Notes: generated from the sequence alone by a model not told the origin. 64,000 nt of DNA from Flavitalea plasmicola (GCF_030546645.1 NZ_JAUOTO010000004.1:806001-870000), one strand, 5' to 3'; numbered from the stretch's first letter, positions 51,285 through 61,326 are shown. Program-made: numbers and translations.

Positions 51285-51697
51285 TGAACATAGCCATCAT
51301 CAACGGTCCCAACCTCAATCTCCTCGGTACCCGGGAACCGGACGTGTACGGCAGCAAGACCTTCGAACAGTATTTTGAAGAGCTGCGAAAGCTATTTCCT
51401 GCCGTGGAGTTCAGCTATTTTCAAAGCAATATAGAAGGGGAGCTTATAGACCAGCTGCAGAAGGTGGGGTTCTCCTATGACGGCATTATCATCAACCCCG
51501 GCGGATATACGCATACGTCGGTGGCGATTGGGGATGCCATAGCGGCTATCACCACGCCTGTGATAGAGGTGCATATCAGCAATGTCCATGCGAGGGAAGC
51601 GTTCAGGCAGCTGTCGCATGTTTCGGCGAAGGCCAGGGGGACTATTGTGGGGTTGGGTTTACGGGGTTATGAGCTGGCTGTGAGGTACTTTTTATAG
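51284..51697 (+). CDS. aroQ: Type II 3-dehydroquinate dehydratase
   Basis: Converts 3-dehydroquinate to 3-dehydroshikimate in the shikimate pathway that leads to chorismate, the TrpE substrate. 137 residues of flavodoxin-like fold. Motifs: IINGPNLNLLGTREPDVYG (catalytic Tyr and Arg), FQSNIEGELIDQLQ, IINPGGYTHTSVAI, VEVHISNVHAREAFR and AKARGTIVGLGLRGYELAV. The first base overlaps the carA stop codon, so the two are translationally coupled. Confidence 0.96.
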   Translation: MNIAIINGPNLNLLGTREPDVYGSKTFEQYFEELRKLFPAVEFSYFQSNIEGELIDQLQKVGFSYDGIIINPGGYTHTSVAIGDAIAAITTPVIEVHISNVHAREAFRQLSHVSAKARGTIVGLGLRGYELAVRYFL

Positions 51698-51734
51698 CGA
51701 CGAGCTGTGCGCTTCGAGCTTTGAGCCAGGGTTG

Positions 51735-52439
51735 TCATAGCCATACTCTCATCATTAGCGCAAACCCTGTATCCTGCCTGGGATTGTCCGTCTTCCGGAT
51801 GATATGAAGCCCATTGGCGCTCCATACCCGGAAAACCTCTCCTTTCTTGTGGGCGATGACCTCATGCTCGATCTGCGGCACCATCACTCCCCTTGCGATC
51901 CATCCCAGGTCGCCACCTCCTTCTCCTCCCATCGAATAGGTCTTTGCCAGCTGCTCGAAGCTGGCGCTGCTGTCCTTTAGTTTGCGAAGAATGGTGTTGC
52001 CCAGCGAATCCGCGATGCGATAGCGGAAAACGGAGGTATCAATGAATATCTGGCTGATGTGATAGAATTGATTAGGCGCCTTGGTAAGCAGCTGCACGAG
52101 GAACTTATTGCCTTTGTCCCCATAGGGGCCATATACCTTTTTTTCCTTGCCGGTGTAGGCAAGGCTATCAGCAAGGCTGCTAAAGCCCCTGGTCCTGGTG
52201 ACTACGACCGTATCGATCCTGAACTTCTTTTGAAGGATCTGTTTGGCATACAGCAATGGATTGGGGGACTGTTCCAGGGCCGTTTTCAGCTGGGGGATGG
52301 TGAATTTTTTGGCTTCGGCCTGCATTTGGCCAATGACCTTGGCCTCCTGCTCCGGGGTAAGCTTCTGGCCCTGGGGTTGTTGACCGAATGTTATCATGCT
52401 ACCCATCAGCAGGCAAGTCAGTATAAGGAAGTTGTTCAT
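51735..52439 (-). CDS. Parvulin-type peptidylprolyl isomerase-like exported protein
   Basis: A 234-residue exported protein. Residues 1-20 are a signal peptide (ITFGQ). A linker with Lys/Glu follows, and the C-terminal part is a PPIC-type domain (about 130-225): YHISQIFIDTSV, DSSASFEQLAKTYSMGGEGG and GDLGWIARGVMVPQIEHEVI, followed by KKGEVFRVWSANGLHIIRKT. The pattern is that of SurA/PrsA-like foldases, helping outer-membrane protein folding. Catalytic proof cannot be given by sequence. Confidence 0.85.
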   Translation of the reverse strand: MNNFLILTCLLMGSMITFGQQPQGQKLTPEQEAKVIGQMQAEAKKFTIPQLKTALEQSPNPLLYAKQILQKKFRIDTVVVTRTRGFSSLADSLAYTGKEKKVYGPYGDKGNKFLVQLLTKAPNQFYHISQIFIDTSVFRYRIADSLGNTILRKLKDSSASFEQLAKTYSMGGEGGGDLGWIARGVMVPQIEHEVIAHKKGEVFRVWSANGLHIIRKTDNPRQDTGFALMMRVWL

Positions 52440-52523
52440 ACCGGAAAGTTAAGGGTTGGATCATAAATTGGAACGATTTTCGTTCTTTTTTAAGGCAGGG
52501 ACGGTTGCTGTCCCGTAAAAACA

Positions 52524-53195
52524 ATGGTTATGCGGTGGACATTCTTTCTTTTCTCACTGATTATCTTACAGATACATCCAGGAAAGGGCTATGCCCAATG
52601 CAAGGATTTTACCATCAGCCCCAAGGGGGATACCATTAATTGCACAGATAACCAGGATAAGAAGCAGGGCAAATGGGTCAACCACATTGACGAGCTGCGG
52701 GGCGAGCCGGGCTATGAAGAAGAAGGCCTATATAAGGATGGGCGTAAAGAGGGTACCTGGAGGCTGTATAGCCTGCAGGGCGACCTGATAGGGGTGGAGT
52801 TCTACAAATGGGGCAATAAGGACGGCGTGTGCCAGTATTTCGGCATCAATGGTACACTGCTGCGGGAAGAGAGCTGGAGGGCCCTCAACCCGAATAAGGC
52901 ATATGACACACTCACTATAGAGGATATCGACCACCTGGACAAATACAAGACGGTGATCGTAAAGAACGAGGGCGTAGCCATCAAGGACGGCACCTGGAAA
53001 TTTTATGATCCCTCCACCGGCATGGTCCAGCGTACAGAAACTTATACGTTAGGCAAACACGAGACCGCCAAATCCACGCAAGCCACTGCGGATGCCAAGG
53101 CTTCAAAGACGGCTACCAAGCCCAAGGAAGTCCTCGAGTTCGAGAAGAAAATTGGAAAGAAAAAAGTAAAAGTGCAGGACGGCAGCACTTTCTAA
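52524..53195 (+). CDS. Exported MORN-type repeat protein
   Basis: A 223-residue protein with a signal peptide (Met1 or Met3 start; cleavage near GYAQC). Repeats of the MORN_2 type are seen: KKQGKWVNHID, GYEEEGLYKDGRKEGTWRLY, WGNKDGVCQYFGINGTLLRE and IKDGTWKFYDPSTGMVQRTE. The C-terminus is Lys-rich (ASKTATKPKEVLEFEKKIGK). The repeats are shared with proteins often mislabelled YwqK antitoxins; no toxin gene is next to it. Function unknown. Confidence 0.78.
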   Translation: MVMRWTFFLFSLIILQIHPGKGYAQCKDFTISPKGDTINCTDNQDKKQGKWVNHIDELRGEPGYEEEGLYKDGRKEGTWRLYSLQGDLIGVEFYKWGNKDGVCQYFGINGTLLREESWRALNPNKAYDTLTIEDIDHLDKYKTVIVKNEGVAIKDGTWKFYDPSTGMVQRTETYTLGKHETAKSTQATADAKASKTATKPKEVLEFEKKIGKKKVKVQDGSTF

Positions 53196-53280
53196 CCAAT
53201 AAAGTCTACAGGTTAATTTCGGCCTATAGTTTATTAAAAACCGTAAACCTGACATTTATTCTTTCCAATACTTTTATCAA

Positions 53281-55674
53281 ATGGTAAAAAGTATTCTCCG
53301 GCCATTGACTGAACTGGCCTTCTTTTTCTTACCCCTCGCTGCGAATGCCCAGGATTATCCCATCCAGCCCGTAGCTTTCACAAGGGTGCATCTCTCCGAC
53401 AATTTCTGGGAGCCCAAGTTGCAGGTGAATGCCCGTATGACCATCCCCTATGTGCTGAATAAATGCCGGGAGACCGGCAGGATCGATAATTTCCTGATGG
53501 CGGCAGGAAAGAAAAAGCCCGGCAAGCTCACCGATTTTCCATTTGACGACACGGACCTGTATAAAGTCATAGAAGGCGCTTCCTACAGCCTGCAAGCAAG
53601 CCCTGATGCGCAGCTCTCGGCGCAGCTGGACACGCTCATCGGCATTATTGCCGCGGCGCAGGAGCCGGATGGCTACCTGTATACTTTCAGAACTTCCCAT
53701 CCGGAGCATCCTCATGAATGGATCGGGGCGAAGCGTTGGGAAAAAGAAGAAGACCTCAGTCATGAATTGTACAATGCAGGACATTTGTACGAATCCGCCG
53801 TCGCTCATTACCAGGCAACGGGAAAAAAGACGTTGTTGAACATCGCTCTCAAAAATGCCGACCTGCTGGTGAAGGACTTCGGCTATGGTAAGGTACAGGT
53901 ATATCCCGGCCATCAGATCGTGGAGATCGGGTTGGTGAAGCTGTACAGGGTGACGGGGCAAAAAAAATACCTGGATCTTGCGAAGTTCTTCCTGGATGTA
54001 CGCGGACCGGGCGGCGACGCTTATAACCAGGCGAATAAGAAAGTGGTAGACCAGCATGAGGCGGAGGGGCACGCAGTGCGTGCGGCATATATGTACACCG
54101 GGATGGCCGATGTGGCCGCATTGACAGGAGACAAAAAATACCTGGATGCCATCGACGATATCTGGCGTGATGTGGTTTATTCGAAATTGTATATCACCGG
54201 CGGTATTGGCGCCACGGGCAACGGAGAAGCTTTCGGCGACGCGTATGACCTGCCCAATATGTCTGCTTATGCGGAGACATGCGCGGCCATCGCCAATGTT
54301 TACTGGAACAGCCGGATGTACCTTCTCCATGGCGATGCAAAATATGTGGACGTGCTGGAGAGGACCTTGTACAATGGTCTTTTGTCGGGAGTATCGTTGA
54401 CGGGAACCCGGTTTTTCTACCCCAACCCATTGGCTTCGCTCGGACAGCATCAGCGCAGCGCCTGGTTCAGCTGTGCCTGCTGTATCTCCAACGTCGCACG
54501 TTTCCTGCCTTCGGTGCCGGGATATGTCTATGCGCAGAATGGGGACGATCTATTTGTAAATCTGTTCATGAGCAACAGGGCGGAGATTGCGCTGGCTTCG
54601 GGAAAGGTGGTCCTTACGCAGAAGACCGCTTATCCCTGGGAGGGCAGGATCGAGATAGGCATCGACCCTGGCCGGAGCGGCCGGGTCATATTGCATATAC
54701 GCATTCCAGGCTGGGCGCAGGATCAGCCTATCCCGGGCGGTCTGTACAAGTTTGCTTCCAATCAGGGGGCGGCTATTCCCATCAGCATCAATGGCAATAA
54801 GATCAGTTACCGGATGGACAAAGGGTATGCGGTATTAGACCGTACCTGGAAAAAAGGGGATAAGGTAGTGATCGATCTGCCGATGGATGTACGGAAAGTA
54901 CTGGCGAGTGACAGCGTAAAAGCCGATAGGAACAGGTTTGCCCTGCAACGCGGCCCCATCGTGTATTGCCTGGAAGGGAAGGATCAGCAGGACAGCACGG
55001 TACAAAGTATTGTCGTGGACAGATCGGCGGACGTCAGCAGCGGTTATACTGCCGATAAGCTGGGAGGCATCGTTCAGCTGACGGCCGAAGGCAATACCTC
55101 GGCGCGGCAGGAAGGCAGCGAAGAGATCATCACGAAGAGAGAAACCGTGAAAGCCATTCCTTATTATTCCTGGAACAACCGGGGGCCGGGCGAGATGGAA
55201 GTGTGGATCCCCTATAAATCTTCTGCAGCCCTGCCTAAGCCTGCTCCTACCATCGCCAGTAAAAGCGCCGTCTCCTCATCCGTACAAGGCAGGCTGATGT
55301 TGAAAGCGCTGAATGACCAGTATGATCCTGCGGACTCCAGGGACAACAGCGCGAGTTATTTGCATTGGTGGCCGAAGAAGAATACCACCGAGTGGGTGCA
55401 ATATGATTTTGACACAACCTATACTATCTCTTCATCCAATGTGTACTGGTTTGACGATGGCCCCTGGGGGGGCTGCAGGATCCCCGCATCCTGGCGGCTG
55501 CTGTATAAGAAAGACGGTGAGTGGGTGCCAGTGCAGAACACTACGCCGTACGAGACTGTAAAAGACAGGTATAATACAGTACAGTTCCAGCCTGTGACCA
55601 CCAGGGCGTTGCGATTGGAAGTGCGGCTACCGGGGGATTTTGCTTCCGGCATTCATGAATGGATCGTAAAATGA
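53281..55674 (+). CDS. GH127-family beta-L-arabinofuranosidase with C-terminal beta domain
   Basis: A 797-residue exported glycosidase. A signal peptide ends near ANAQ. The GH127 (DUF1680) catalytic domain has VHLSDNFWEPKLQVNARMTI, KLTDFPFDDTDLYKVIEGAS, LYTFRTSHPEHPHEW, HELYNAGHLYESAVAHYQAT and ITGGIGATGNGEAFGDAYDL. The CxCC zinc/nucleophile motif is Cys398-Ala-Cys400-Cys401 in WFSCACCISNVARF. The last about 110 residues (ADSRDNSASYLHWWPKK, SSNVYWFDDGPWGGCRIP) look like a carbohydrate-binding, discoidin-like domain. Its stop overlaps the start of the GH51 gene, suggesting joint action on arabinan-type polysaccharide. Confidence 0.9.
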   Translation: MVKSILRPLTELAFFFLPLAANAQDYPIQPVAFTRVHLSDNFWEPKLQVNARMTIPYVLNKCRETGRIDNFLMAAGKKKPGKLTDFPFDDTDLYKVIEGASYSLQASPDAQLSAQLDTLIGIIAAAQEPDGYLYTFRTSHPEHPHEWIGAKRWEKEEDLSHELYNAGHLYESAVAHYQATGKKTLLNIALKNADLLVKDFGYGKVQVYPGHQIVEIGLVKLYRVTGQKKYLDLAKFFLDVRGPGGDAYNQANKKVVDQHEAEGHAVRAAYMYTGMADVAALTGDKKYLDAIDDIWRDVVYSKLYITGGIGATGNGEAFGDAYDLPNMSAYAETCAAIANVYWNSRMYLLHGDAKYVDVLERTLYNGLLSGVSLTGTRFFYPNPLASLGQHQRSAWFSCACCISNVARFLPSVPGYVYAQNGDDLFVNLFMSNRAEIALASGKVVLTQKTAYPWEGRIEIGIDPGRSGRVILHIRIPGWAQDQPIPGGLYKFASNQGAAIPISINGNKISYRMDKGYAVLDRTWKKGDKVVIDLPMDVRKVLASDSVKADRNRFALQRGPIVYCLEGKDQQDSTVQSIVVDRSADVSSGYTADKLGGIVQLTAEGNTSARQEGSEEIITKRETVKAIPYYSWNNRGPGEMEVWIPYKSSAALPKPAPTIASKSAVSSSVQGRLMLKALNDQYDPADSRDNSASYLHWWPKKNTTEWVQYDFDTTYTISSSNVYWFDDGPWGGCRIPASWRLLYKKDGEWVPVQNTTPYETVKDRYNTVQFQPVTTRALRLEVRLPGDFASGIHEWIVK

Positions 55675-58265
55675 TGCGTATACTTTTTATATTTCCATTG
55701 ATCGCCTGCGCGCTGGCCGCGCGGCCGCAGCAAGTTCCGGACAAGGCCGTGATCACCATCGATGGAGCAAAACCCGGCGCAGCTGTATCACCTACGTTGC
55801 ATGGGATATTCTTCGAGGAGATCAGCCATGCGGGAGAGGGAGGCTTATATGCGGAGCTGATCCAGAACAGAGGGTTCGAGGAAGTGCGCCTACCTCCCGG
55901 AACACACCAGGAGGGGACGTACATCGTTCCTGAAAGGACCCCGCATTTCTCGATCCCCAACAATGGGGTCAGCGACTGGAAAATGGAGTGGCCGCTGAAG
56001 AGCGAATGGCCGGCCTGGTCGATGCGGTCGGCAGGAAGCACGGAGATGCAGCTTTCGCTTGACACAGAGCGGCCGTTGAATACCGCTACGCCACATTCAT
56101 TAAAGGTGAAAATACGCAAGCATGATCCCAAAGGCAAAGCCGATCTGCTGAATGAAGGGTTCTGGGGTATCAATACCGTCGAGGGAGAGAAGTACCATCT
56201 TAGTTTTTATGTAAGGACTGCGGGAATGTACAAGGGGCCACTGACTGTATCGCTACAGTCAGCCGACGGCGGGGTACTGGCGGGAAATACCTTTACGGTA
56301 TTGAAGGACGAGGGATGGCATAAGTACAGCTGCACCCTGACGGCCCGGAAAAGCGATCCCAAGGCGAAATTCGTACTGACCTTTGGCGGTGCGGGCACAC
56401 TGTGGCTGGACTTTGTATCTCTTTTTCCCGAGGCCACCTTTCTTCGCCGGACAAACGGCCTGCGGAGGGACCTTGCGCAATATATTGCGGATCTGAAGCC
56501 GGCATTTATCAGGTGGCCGGGAGGATGTTTTGTAGAAGGCATCGACATTCAAAGTGCGCCTGACTGGGAGAAAACCATAGGTCCCGTCGAAGGAAGACCC
56601 GGTACTTACAGTCCCTGGGGATATTGGACGAGCGATGGGTTCGGATATCACGAATACCTGCAATTTTGCGAGGATATTCATGCGGCGGCCCTGTATGTGT
56701 TCAATGTGGGGGTTTCCTGTGATTTCAGGAGCGGTACTTTTATTCCGGACGATAGTCTCGGGCCTACGATACAGCATGCATTGGACGCCATCGAATATGC
56801 CATCGGGCCTGTCAGCAGCAAGTGGGGTAGGGTACGGGCGGCCAATGGGCATCCTGCGCCTTTTCCCCTGAAATATGTGGAGGTGGGCAATGAGCAATCG
56901 GGCTCCCGCTATGCCATACGTTATAATTGGTTCTACGATGCCATCCACGAGAAATATCCTTCCGTACAGATCATTGCCAGCATGGGTATCGGCGATGTCA
57001 ACAAGCATACATTAGACAGCATGCAACATGTGGAACTGGCAGACGAGCATGCATACAAAGCGGCCTGGTGGGCAATGACGCATTATGATCATTTCGACCG
57101 CTATCCCCGTGGCGGCTGGAATATGTATGTAGGGGAATATGCCACGAATGGCGGAGTGGGCAGGGGCAATATGACAGCCTCGCTCAGCGACGCGGTGTAT
57201 ATCATGAGCATGGAGAAGAATGCAGACCTGGTGAAGATGAGCAGCTATGCACCATTGCTGGTGAATGTCAATGATGTGGACTGGCCGGTGAACCTTATCA
57301 ATTTCGATGCGGGCGGCAGCTTTGCCCGGATATCCTACTATGTTATTAAAATGATGAATGATCACCGTGCGGATGTCAATCTTTCTACAGAAGTGCGGGT
57401 GATGCCGCCGGCCGTGCAAACGCCACCGTTCGAGGGCGGCATTGGCCTGGCCACCTGGGATACGCACACCGAGTACAAAGATGTAAAGGTCGTCCAGGAT
57501 GGGAAGACCGTCTATCAAAGTGACTTTATACATCATCCGGAGGAATGGCAGCTGCTGAGAGGAAAATGGGAAGTGGGAGCTGACAGCGGCCTGGCCGAGA
57601 CGGCCGATGGGCCGCAGCGCCTGGCGCTCCTGAAGGACAAGTCCTTCAGCGCGTATACGCTTACACTGAAAGCGCGGAAGCTGGACGGGTACAATGCCTT
57701 CGTCATTCCCTTCGCAGTAAAGGATAGCAATACTTTTCTACGGGCGCATATCGGCAGCTATGTGAATGTCAACTGTGTTTTCGAGCGTGTCACCAATGGT
57801 TTCGATGTTTCGGATGTGACCTCGCAGAAAAGGCTGGCCAGGCCTATCGAAAAAGACCGCTGGTATGACATCCGGCTGGAAATGGGCATGGATAAAGTGG
57901 ATTGCTACCTGGATGACACGCTGATCATGTCTTACAAGCAACCTCCTACTTTGTTTGCGCTGTCGGGCCGGGATAAAAGGAATGGCGACGTCATCGTCAA
58001 AGTGGTCAATGCATCTGCCGTTCCTTGTGAGGCCACATTATTATTGAATGACTTTCCTAAGCCGGCCGGCTCCGTGAAGGTGACGACGCTCAGCGCGCCT
58101 TCCGGGGAAGCGGAGAATTCCTTTGCCCAGCCTGTTCAGTATATACCGCATGAAAGCACGCTCTCTGACTTTTTTGCTCCGTCAGGACAAGGCGACGCGG
58201 GCAAGCTCACTTTACAACCTTTCTCTATCTCTGTTCTACGGATCGCGATGGCCGAAAAAAAATAG
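55671..58265 (+). CDS. GH51-family alpha-L-arabinofuranosidase
   Basis: An 864-residue exported glycosidase starting at the ATG that overlaps the preceding stop (55671-55674). A signal peptide (about 1-20) precedes an N-terminal CBM-like region with SPTLHGIFFEEISHAGEGGL. The GH51 TIM barrel contains FIRWPGGCFVEGIDI, the acid/base Glu408 in VEVGNEQSGS and the nucleophile Glu489 in YVGEYATNGG, then GNMTASLSDAVYIMSMEKNA. A laminin-G-like insert (about 625-770) and a C-terminal beta domain follow. Together with GH127 it would release arabinose from plant or bacterial arabinans. No SusCD pair or regulator is adjacent. Confidence 0.92.
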   Translation: MMRILFIFPLIACALAARPQQVPDKAVITIDGAKPGAAVSPTLHGIFFEEISHAGEGGLYAELIQNRGFEEVRLPPGTHQEGTYIVPERTPHFSIPNNGVSDWKMEWPLKSEWPAWSMRSAGSTEMQLSLDTERPLNTATPHSLKVKIRKHDPKGKADLLNEGFWGINTVEGEKYHLSFYVRTAGMYKGPLTVSLQSADGGVLAGNTFTVLKDEGWHKYSCTLTARKSDPKAKFVLTFGGAGTLWLDFVSLFPEATFLRRTNGLRRDLAQYIADLKPAFIRWPGGCFVEGIDIQSAPDWEKTIGPVEGRPGTYSPWGYWTSDGFGYHEYLQFCEDIHAAALYVFNVGVSCDFRSGTFIPDDSLGPTIQHALDAIEYAIGPVSSKWGRVRAANGHPAPFPLKYVEVGNEQSGSRYAIRYNWFYDAIHEKYPSVQIIASMGIGDVNKHTLDSMQHVELADEHAYKAAWWAMTHYDHFDRYPRGGWNMYVGEYATNGGVGRGNMTASLSDAVYIMSMEKNADLVKMSSYAPLLVNVNDVDWPVNLINFDAGGSFARISYYVIKMMNDHRADVNLSTEVRVMPPAVQTPPFEGGIGLATWDTHTEYKDVKVVQDGKTVYQSDFIHHPEEWQLLRGKWEVGADSGLAETADGPQRLALLKDKSFSAYTLTLKARKLDGYNAFVIPFAVKDSNTFLRAHIGSYVNVNCVFERVTNGFDVSDVTSQKRLARPIEKDRWYDIRLEMGMDKVDCYLDDTLIMSYKQPPTLFALSGRDKRNGDVIVKVVNASAVPCEATLLLNDFPKPAGSVKVTTLSAPSGEAENSFAQPVQYIPHESTLSDFFAPSGQGDAGKLTLQPFSISVLRIAMAEKK

Positions 58266-58306
58266 CCGGGGTAAAATATAATTACAGGCTCTACCTGCAA
58301 GTTAAA

Positions 58307-58334
58307 GAAAAAGGCCCCTCGCGGGGCCTTTTTC
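58307..58334. terminator. Bidirectional terminator between convergent genes
   Basis: GGCCCC (58313-58318) and GGGGCC (58323-58328) around TCGC, flanked by AAAAA and TTTTT runs, lie between the GH51 gene (+) and the M1 peptidase gene (-). Confidence 0.92.
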
Positions 58335-60710
58335 TTAGAATGCTTTTTTATCCTTCTGCGTCTGCTGCATCGGATTATTCGTCTGTGGGATGCTTCGAAG
58401 CAACTGCTGCTTCGCTTTATATACCTGGAACTTGCTTTCCGTCTTCACGGCAGGCCAGCTATTATTGCTTTCGTCTATGTCGGCCGTCTCGCGGTTGGGA
58501 TCCAATTTAACGCTCTCCACTTCCTTGTCCTTGATGAACAGCTTGGTCAGGTGACTTTCATTCTTGCGCCATACCTGGGCGGGAATGCGTTCGACCTCCT
58601 TGGTGCCATCCTTATAGGTCCATTCCAGGATGATGGGCATCACCAGGCCGCCCTTGTTGCTGAATTGTAACTCATAGAATTGTTTCGAGCTCAGCAGGGT
58701 TTTCGCGGAATCGTCCAGGGGCTGATCGTACTGTACGATATGCTGTGGATATTTTGTCGTGTCGTAGGGGATCAGGCCGCGGGAATATTTCCAATAGAAG
58801 TCATGCAGGGATGTGTCTGCATCCACCGCGAATTTGATGTTCTTATCGTTGCGGTTTTTTTCTTTGGAGACATCCTGGGGGAATTTACCATCCGGCATGG
58901 GCTTATCGATGCTTTTCATGATGGTAGTATCCACTTTGGCCACCGGATGGGCGAGGTCGGGTGTGAAATGTTTGACGCTATCGATGGAAATATCCACGGC
59001 GTCGATGCCATAGAACCATCCGCGCCAGAACCAGTCGAGGTTTTCTGCGCTGGCATCATTCATGGTCCTGAACAGGTCGGCGGGCGTAGGATGTTTGAAG
59101 GCCCAGCGGCGTGCATATTCCTTGAATGCATAATCGAATAATTCCCGGCCCATGATCGTCTCACGGAGCATATTAAGACCGGTCGCGGGTTTGGTATAGG
59201 CGTTGGGGCCGAATTGGACGATGTTCTCGGAATTCGTCATAATGGGTTCCAGCTGATCTTTCGGCAGCTTCATGTAATCCACGATAGCCCAAGCCGGGCC
59301 CTTGCCGCGGACAGGGAACTTATTGTCCCATAGTTCTTCCGTCAGATACTCCACGAATGAGTTGAGCCCTTCATCCATCCAGGACCACTGACGCTCGTCG
59401 CTATTGATGATCATGGGGAAGAAGTTGTGACCTACTTCATGGATGACCACGCCCAGCATGCCATATTTGGTGGCTTCGCTGTAGGTGCCGTCCTTTTCAG
59501 CCCTGCCATAGTTGAAACAGATCATTGGGTATTCCATACCGTTGGATGCTTCCACGCTCTGGGCCACAGGATAGGGGAAAGGGATGGTAAAATGAGAATA
59601 GGTCTTGATGGTGTGGGCTACGGCCTTGGTGGAGAAGCGACGATAGATGGGGTAGGCCTCTTTGCCATAATAGCTCATGCACATCACTTTTTTCCCTTCC
59701 ACGTAGGCGGGCATTGCGTCCATCACGAATCTTCTGGAGGAGCCCCAGGCGAAGTCCCGTACGTTGTCGGCCTTGAAGATCCAGGTTTTCATCTGCTTGT
59801 TCTTTTTGACCTCGGAAGCCTTGGCTTCAGCCAGCGTAACGATCTCTATGGGTTCTTTGGCAGTCTGCGCCTGCTGCCACCGGGTGAATTGCGCCGGCGT
59901 GAGCACCTGCTGGTAGTTCTGACATTCGCCTGTGGCGCCGATGACATGATCGGCGGGCACCGTCATCTGCACTTTGAAGTTGCCGAAGGTCAGTGCGAAT
60001 TCACCACGGCCGGTGAACTGGTTGTTCTGCCATCCCTGGAAGTCGCTGTATACGCAAAGACGGGGATACCATTGGGCCATGGTGAAGAGGTAGTTGCCAT
60101 CTTCGGGAAAATATTCGAAGCCGCCCCGGCCGCCGTACTTCATGCGATCCGATATATGGTAGTTCCAATCGATCTTAAAGATGAACTTCTGGCCGGGCTT
60201 TAATGTTGCCGGAAGCTCCACCCGCATCATGGTCTTATTGATCATGTATTTGAGGGACGCGCCCAGCGCGTCGGTGATCTTCACGATATTGTCCCCGAAG
60301 TCATTGCTCTGCTTCATCCTGACGGTACGATCCACCATCTGGTCGCTGATCATGTTCGGCATGGTACTGCCGTCCTGGTAATTGGCGTTGTTTTTGGCGC
60401 TGTGCTCGTTCTCATCCAGTTGGAGCCATAGGTAGGTCAGCTCATCGGGAGAGTTGTTGAAGTAAGTGATCGTTTCCGAACCGGTGAGCCATTGTTTGTC
60501 CTCATCCAGCGTGGCCTTGATGTCATAGTCAGCCCGTTGCTGCCAGTATTTTGGACCGGGAGCGCCGCTGGCGGTGCGGTATTCATTCGGCGTGGGCAGC
60601 ATGGTGCCCAGGGCTTCGAACTTATTACCGTGATTGGAAGCAGGATTGTTCTGGGCCATGGCGGCGCCGGTGGCGGCGAGACCCAGGAACAATAGCAGTT
60701 CATTTCTCAT
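58335..60710 (-). CDS. M1-family metallopeptidase
   Basis: A 791-residue exported aminopeptidase of the gluzincin M1 family. Signal peptide to residue 20 (AAMAQ). The zinc site is the HExxH motif HEVGH at 424-428 with the third ligand Glu447 in WSWMDEGLNSFVEYL. The substrate-binding GMEYPM (about 391-396) resembles the GAMEN-type exopeptidase loop. The N-terminal domain includes ITYFNNSPDELTYLWLQLDE. The C-terminal beta region contains GGLVMPIILEWTYKDGTKEV. No T9SS domain is seen. It follows the HupE-like gene by 31 bases. Confidence 0.92.
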   Translation of the reverse strand: MRNELLLFLGLAATGAAMAQNNPASNHGNKFEALGTMLPTPNEYRTASGAPGPKYWQQRADYDIKATLDEDKQWLTGSETITYFNNSPDELTYLWLQLDENEHSAKNNANYQDGSTMPNMISDQMVDRTVRMKQSNDFGDNIVKITDALGASLKYMINKTMMRVELPATLKPGQKFIFKIDWNYHISDRMKYGGRGGFEYFPEDGNYLFTMAQWYPRLCVYSDFQGWQNNQFTGRGEFALTFGNFKVQMTVPADHVIGATGECQNYQQVLTPAQFTRWQQAQTAKEPIEIVTLAEAKASEVKKNKQMKTWIFKADNVRDFAWGSSRRFVMDAMPAYVEGKKVMCMSYYGKEAYPIYRRFSTKAVAHTIKTYSHFTIPFPYPVAQSVEASNGMEYPMICFNYGRAEKDGTYSEATKYGMLGVVIHEVGHNFFPMIINSDERQWSWMDEGLNSFVEYLTEELWDNKFPVRGKGPAWAIVDYMKLPKDQLEPIMTNSENIVQFGPNAYTKPATGLNMLRETIMGRELFDYAFKEYARRWAFKHPTPADLFRTMNDASAENLDWFWRGWFYGIDAVDISIDSVKHFTPDLAHPVAKVDTTIMKSIDKPMPDGKFPQDVSKEKNRNDKNIKFAVDADTSLHDFYWKYSRGLIPYDTTKYPQHIVQYDQPLDDSAKTLLSSKQFYELQFSNKGGLVMPIILEWTYKDGTKEVERIPAQVWRKNESHLTKLFIKDKEVESVKLDPNRETADIDESNNSWPAVKTESKFQVYKAKQQLLRSIPQTNNPMQQTQKDKKAF

Positions 60711-60741
60711 GATGTGTGTTTATTTTTGGTTTTTACTCGAA

Positions 60742-61326
60742 TTATTCAGGCCAGCGCGACCAGGCCATCTGGAGGCTCCATGCCAGCACTACTACGGACG
60801 CGATGCGCACCCACCAGATCCGCCGGATCTTCAAAAGTTGCACGAAAATAAAGGAAATCAGCAGGAAAAGAGCGACCAACAGCAGCTGGGCCGCCTCGAT
60901 ACCCAGGTTGAAAGCCAGCAGATGCAAGACCAGTCCTGCTCTGCCTTCCAGGCTGAGCAAAGTGCTGCCGAAGGCAAGACCGTGGATCAGCCCGAAGAAA
61001 AGGGCGAAAAAATAGATCAGGGGCAGCCTGGCCGGATGCTCCATCTGTCCACGACCCTGGAGCAGGTTGTTAATGGCCGTGACGACGATGGTGATGGGAA
61101 TAAGGAATTCGATCCAGCGGGTGGCAAAATGCACGGAGCCGGTGGCGCTGAGGGCAAGGGTGATGGAATGACCGACGGTAAAAGCTGTCACCAATACCAC
61201 TACCCTTCGCCAATCCCTTAGCTGGTACCGCAGGCACAGCGCACCTACGAAGAGGATATGGTCCATGGCTTCCCAAGCGAGGATGTGGTGTGTACCTATC
61301 CCAAAATATATATTAAATTCATTCAT
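60742..61326 (-). CDS. HupE/UreJ-like membrane protein
   Basis: A 194-residue inner-membrane protein with about six hydrophobic segments. Histidine-rich positions include GIGTHHILAWEAMDHILFVG at the N-terminus and AFTVGHSITLALS and FGLIHGLAFGSTL, the layout of HupE/UreJ-type proteins linked to metal (nickel or other) handling. Metal transport is inferred, not shown. It lies on the minus strand with the M1 peptidase gene and is divergent from the DUF6702 gene by 51 bases. These three genes together look like a conserved set, perhaps delivering metal to the zinc peptidase. Confidence 0.82.
   Translation of the reverse strand: MNEFNIYFGIGTHHILAWEAMDHILFVGALCLRYQLRDWRRVVVLVTAFTVGHSITLALSATGSVHFATRWIEFLIPITIVVTAINNLLQGRGQMEHPARLPLIYFFALFFGLIHGLAFGSTLLSLEGRAGLVLHLLAFNLGIEAAQLLLVALFLLISFIFVQLLKIRRIWWVRIASVVVLAWSLQMAWSRWPE

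Noticed and set aside
52524-53195. YwqK-type antitoxin
   Set aside because: MORN repeats are shared with such annotations, but there is a signal peptide and no toxin partner; toxin-antitoxin function is not supported.
53329-54450. 373-codon minus-strand ORF across the GH127 gene
   Set aside because: Antisense shadow of a clearly coding glycosidase with conserved CxCC site.
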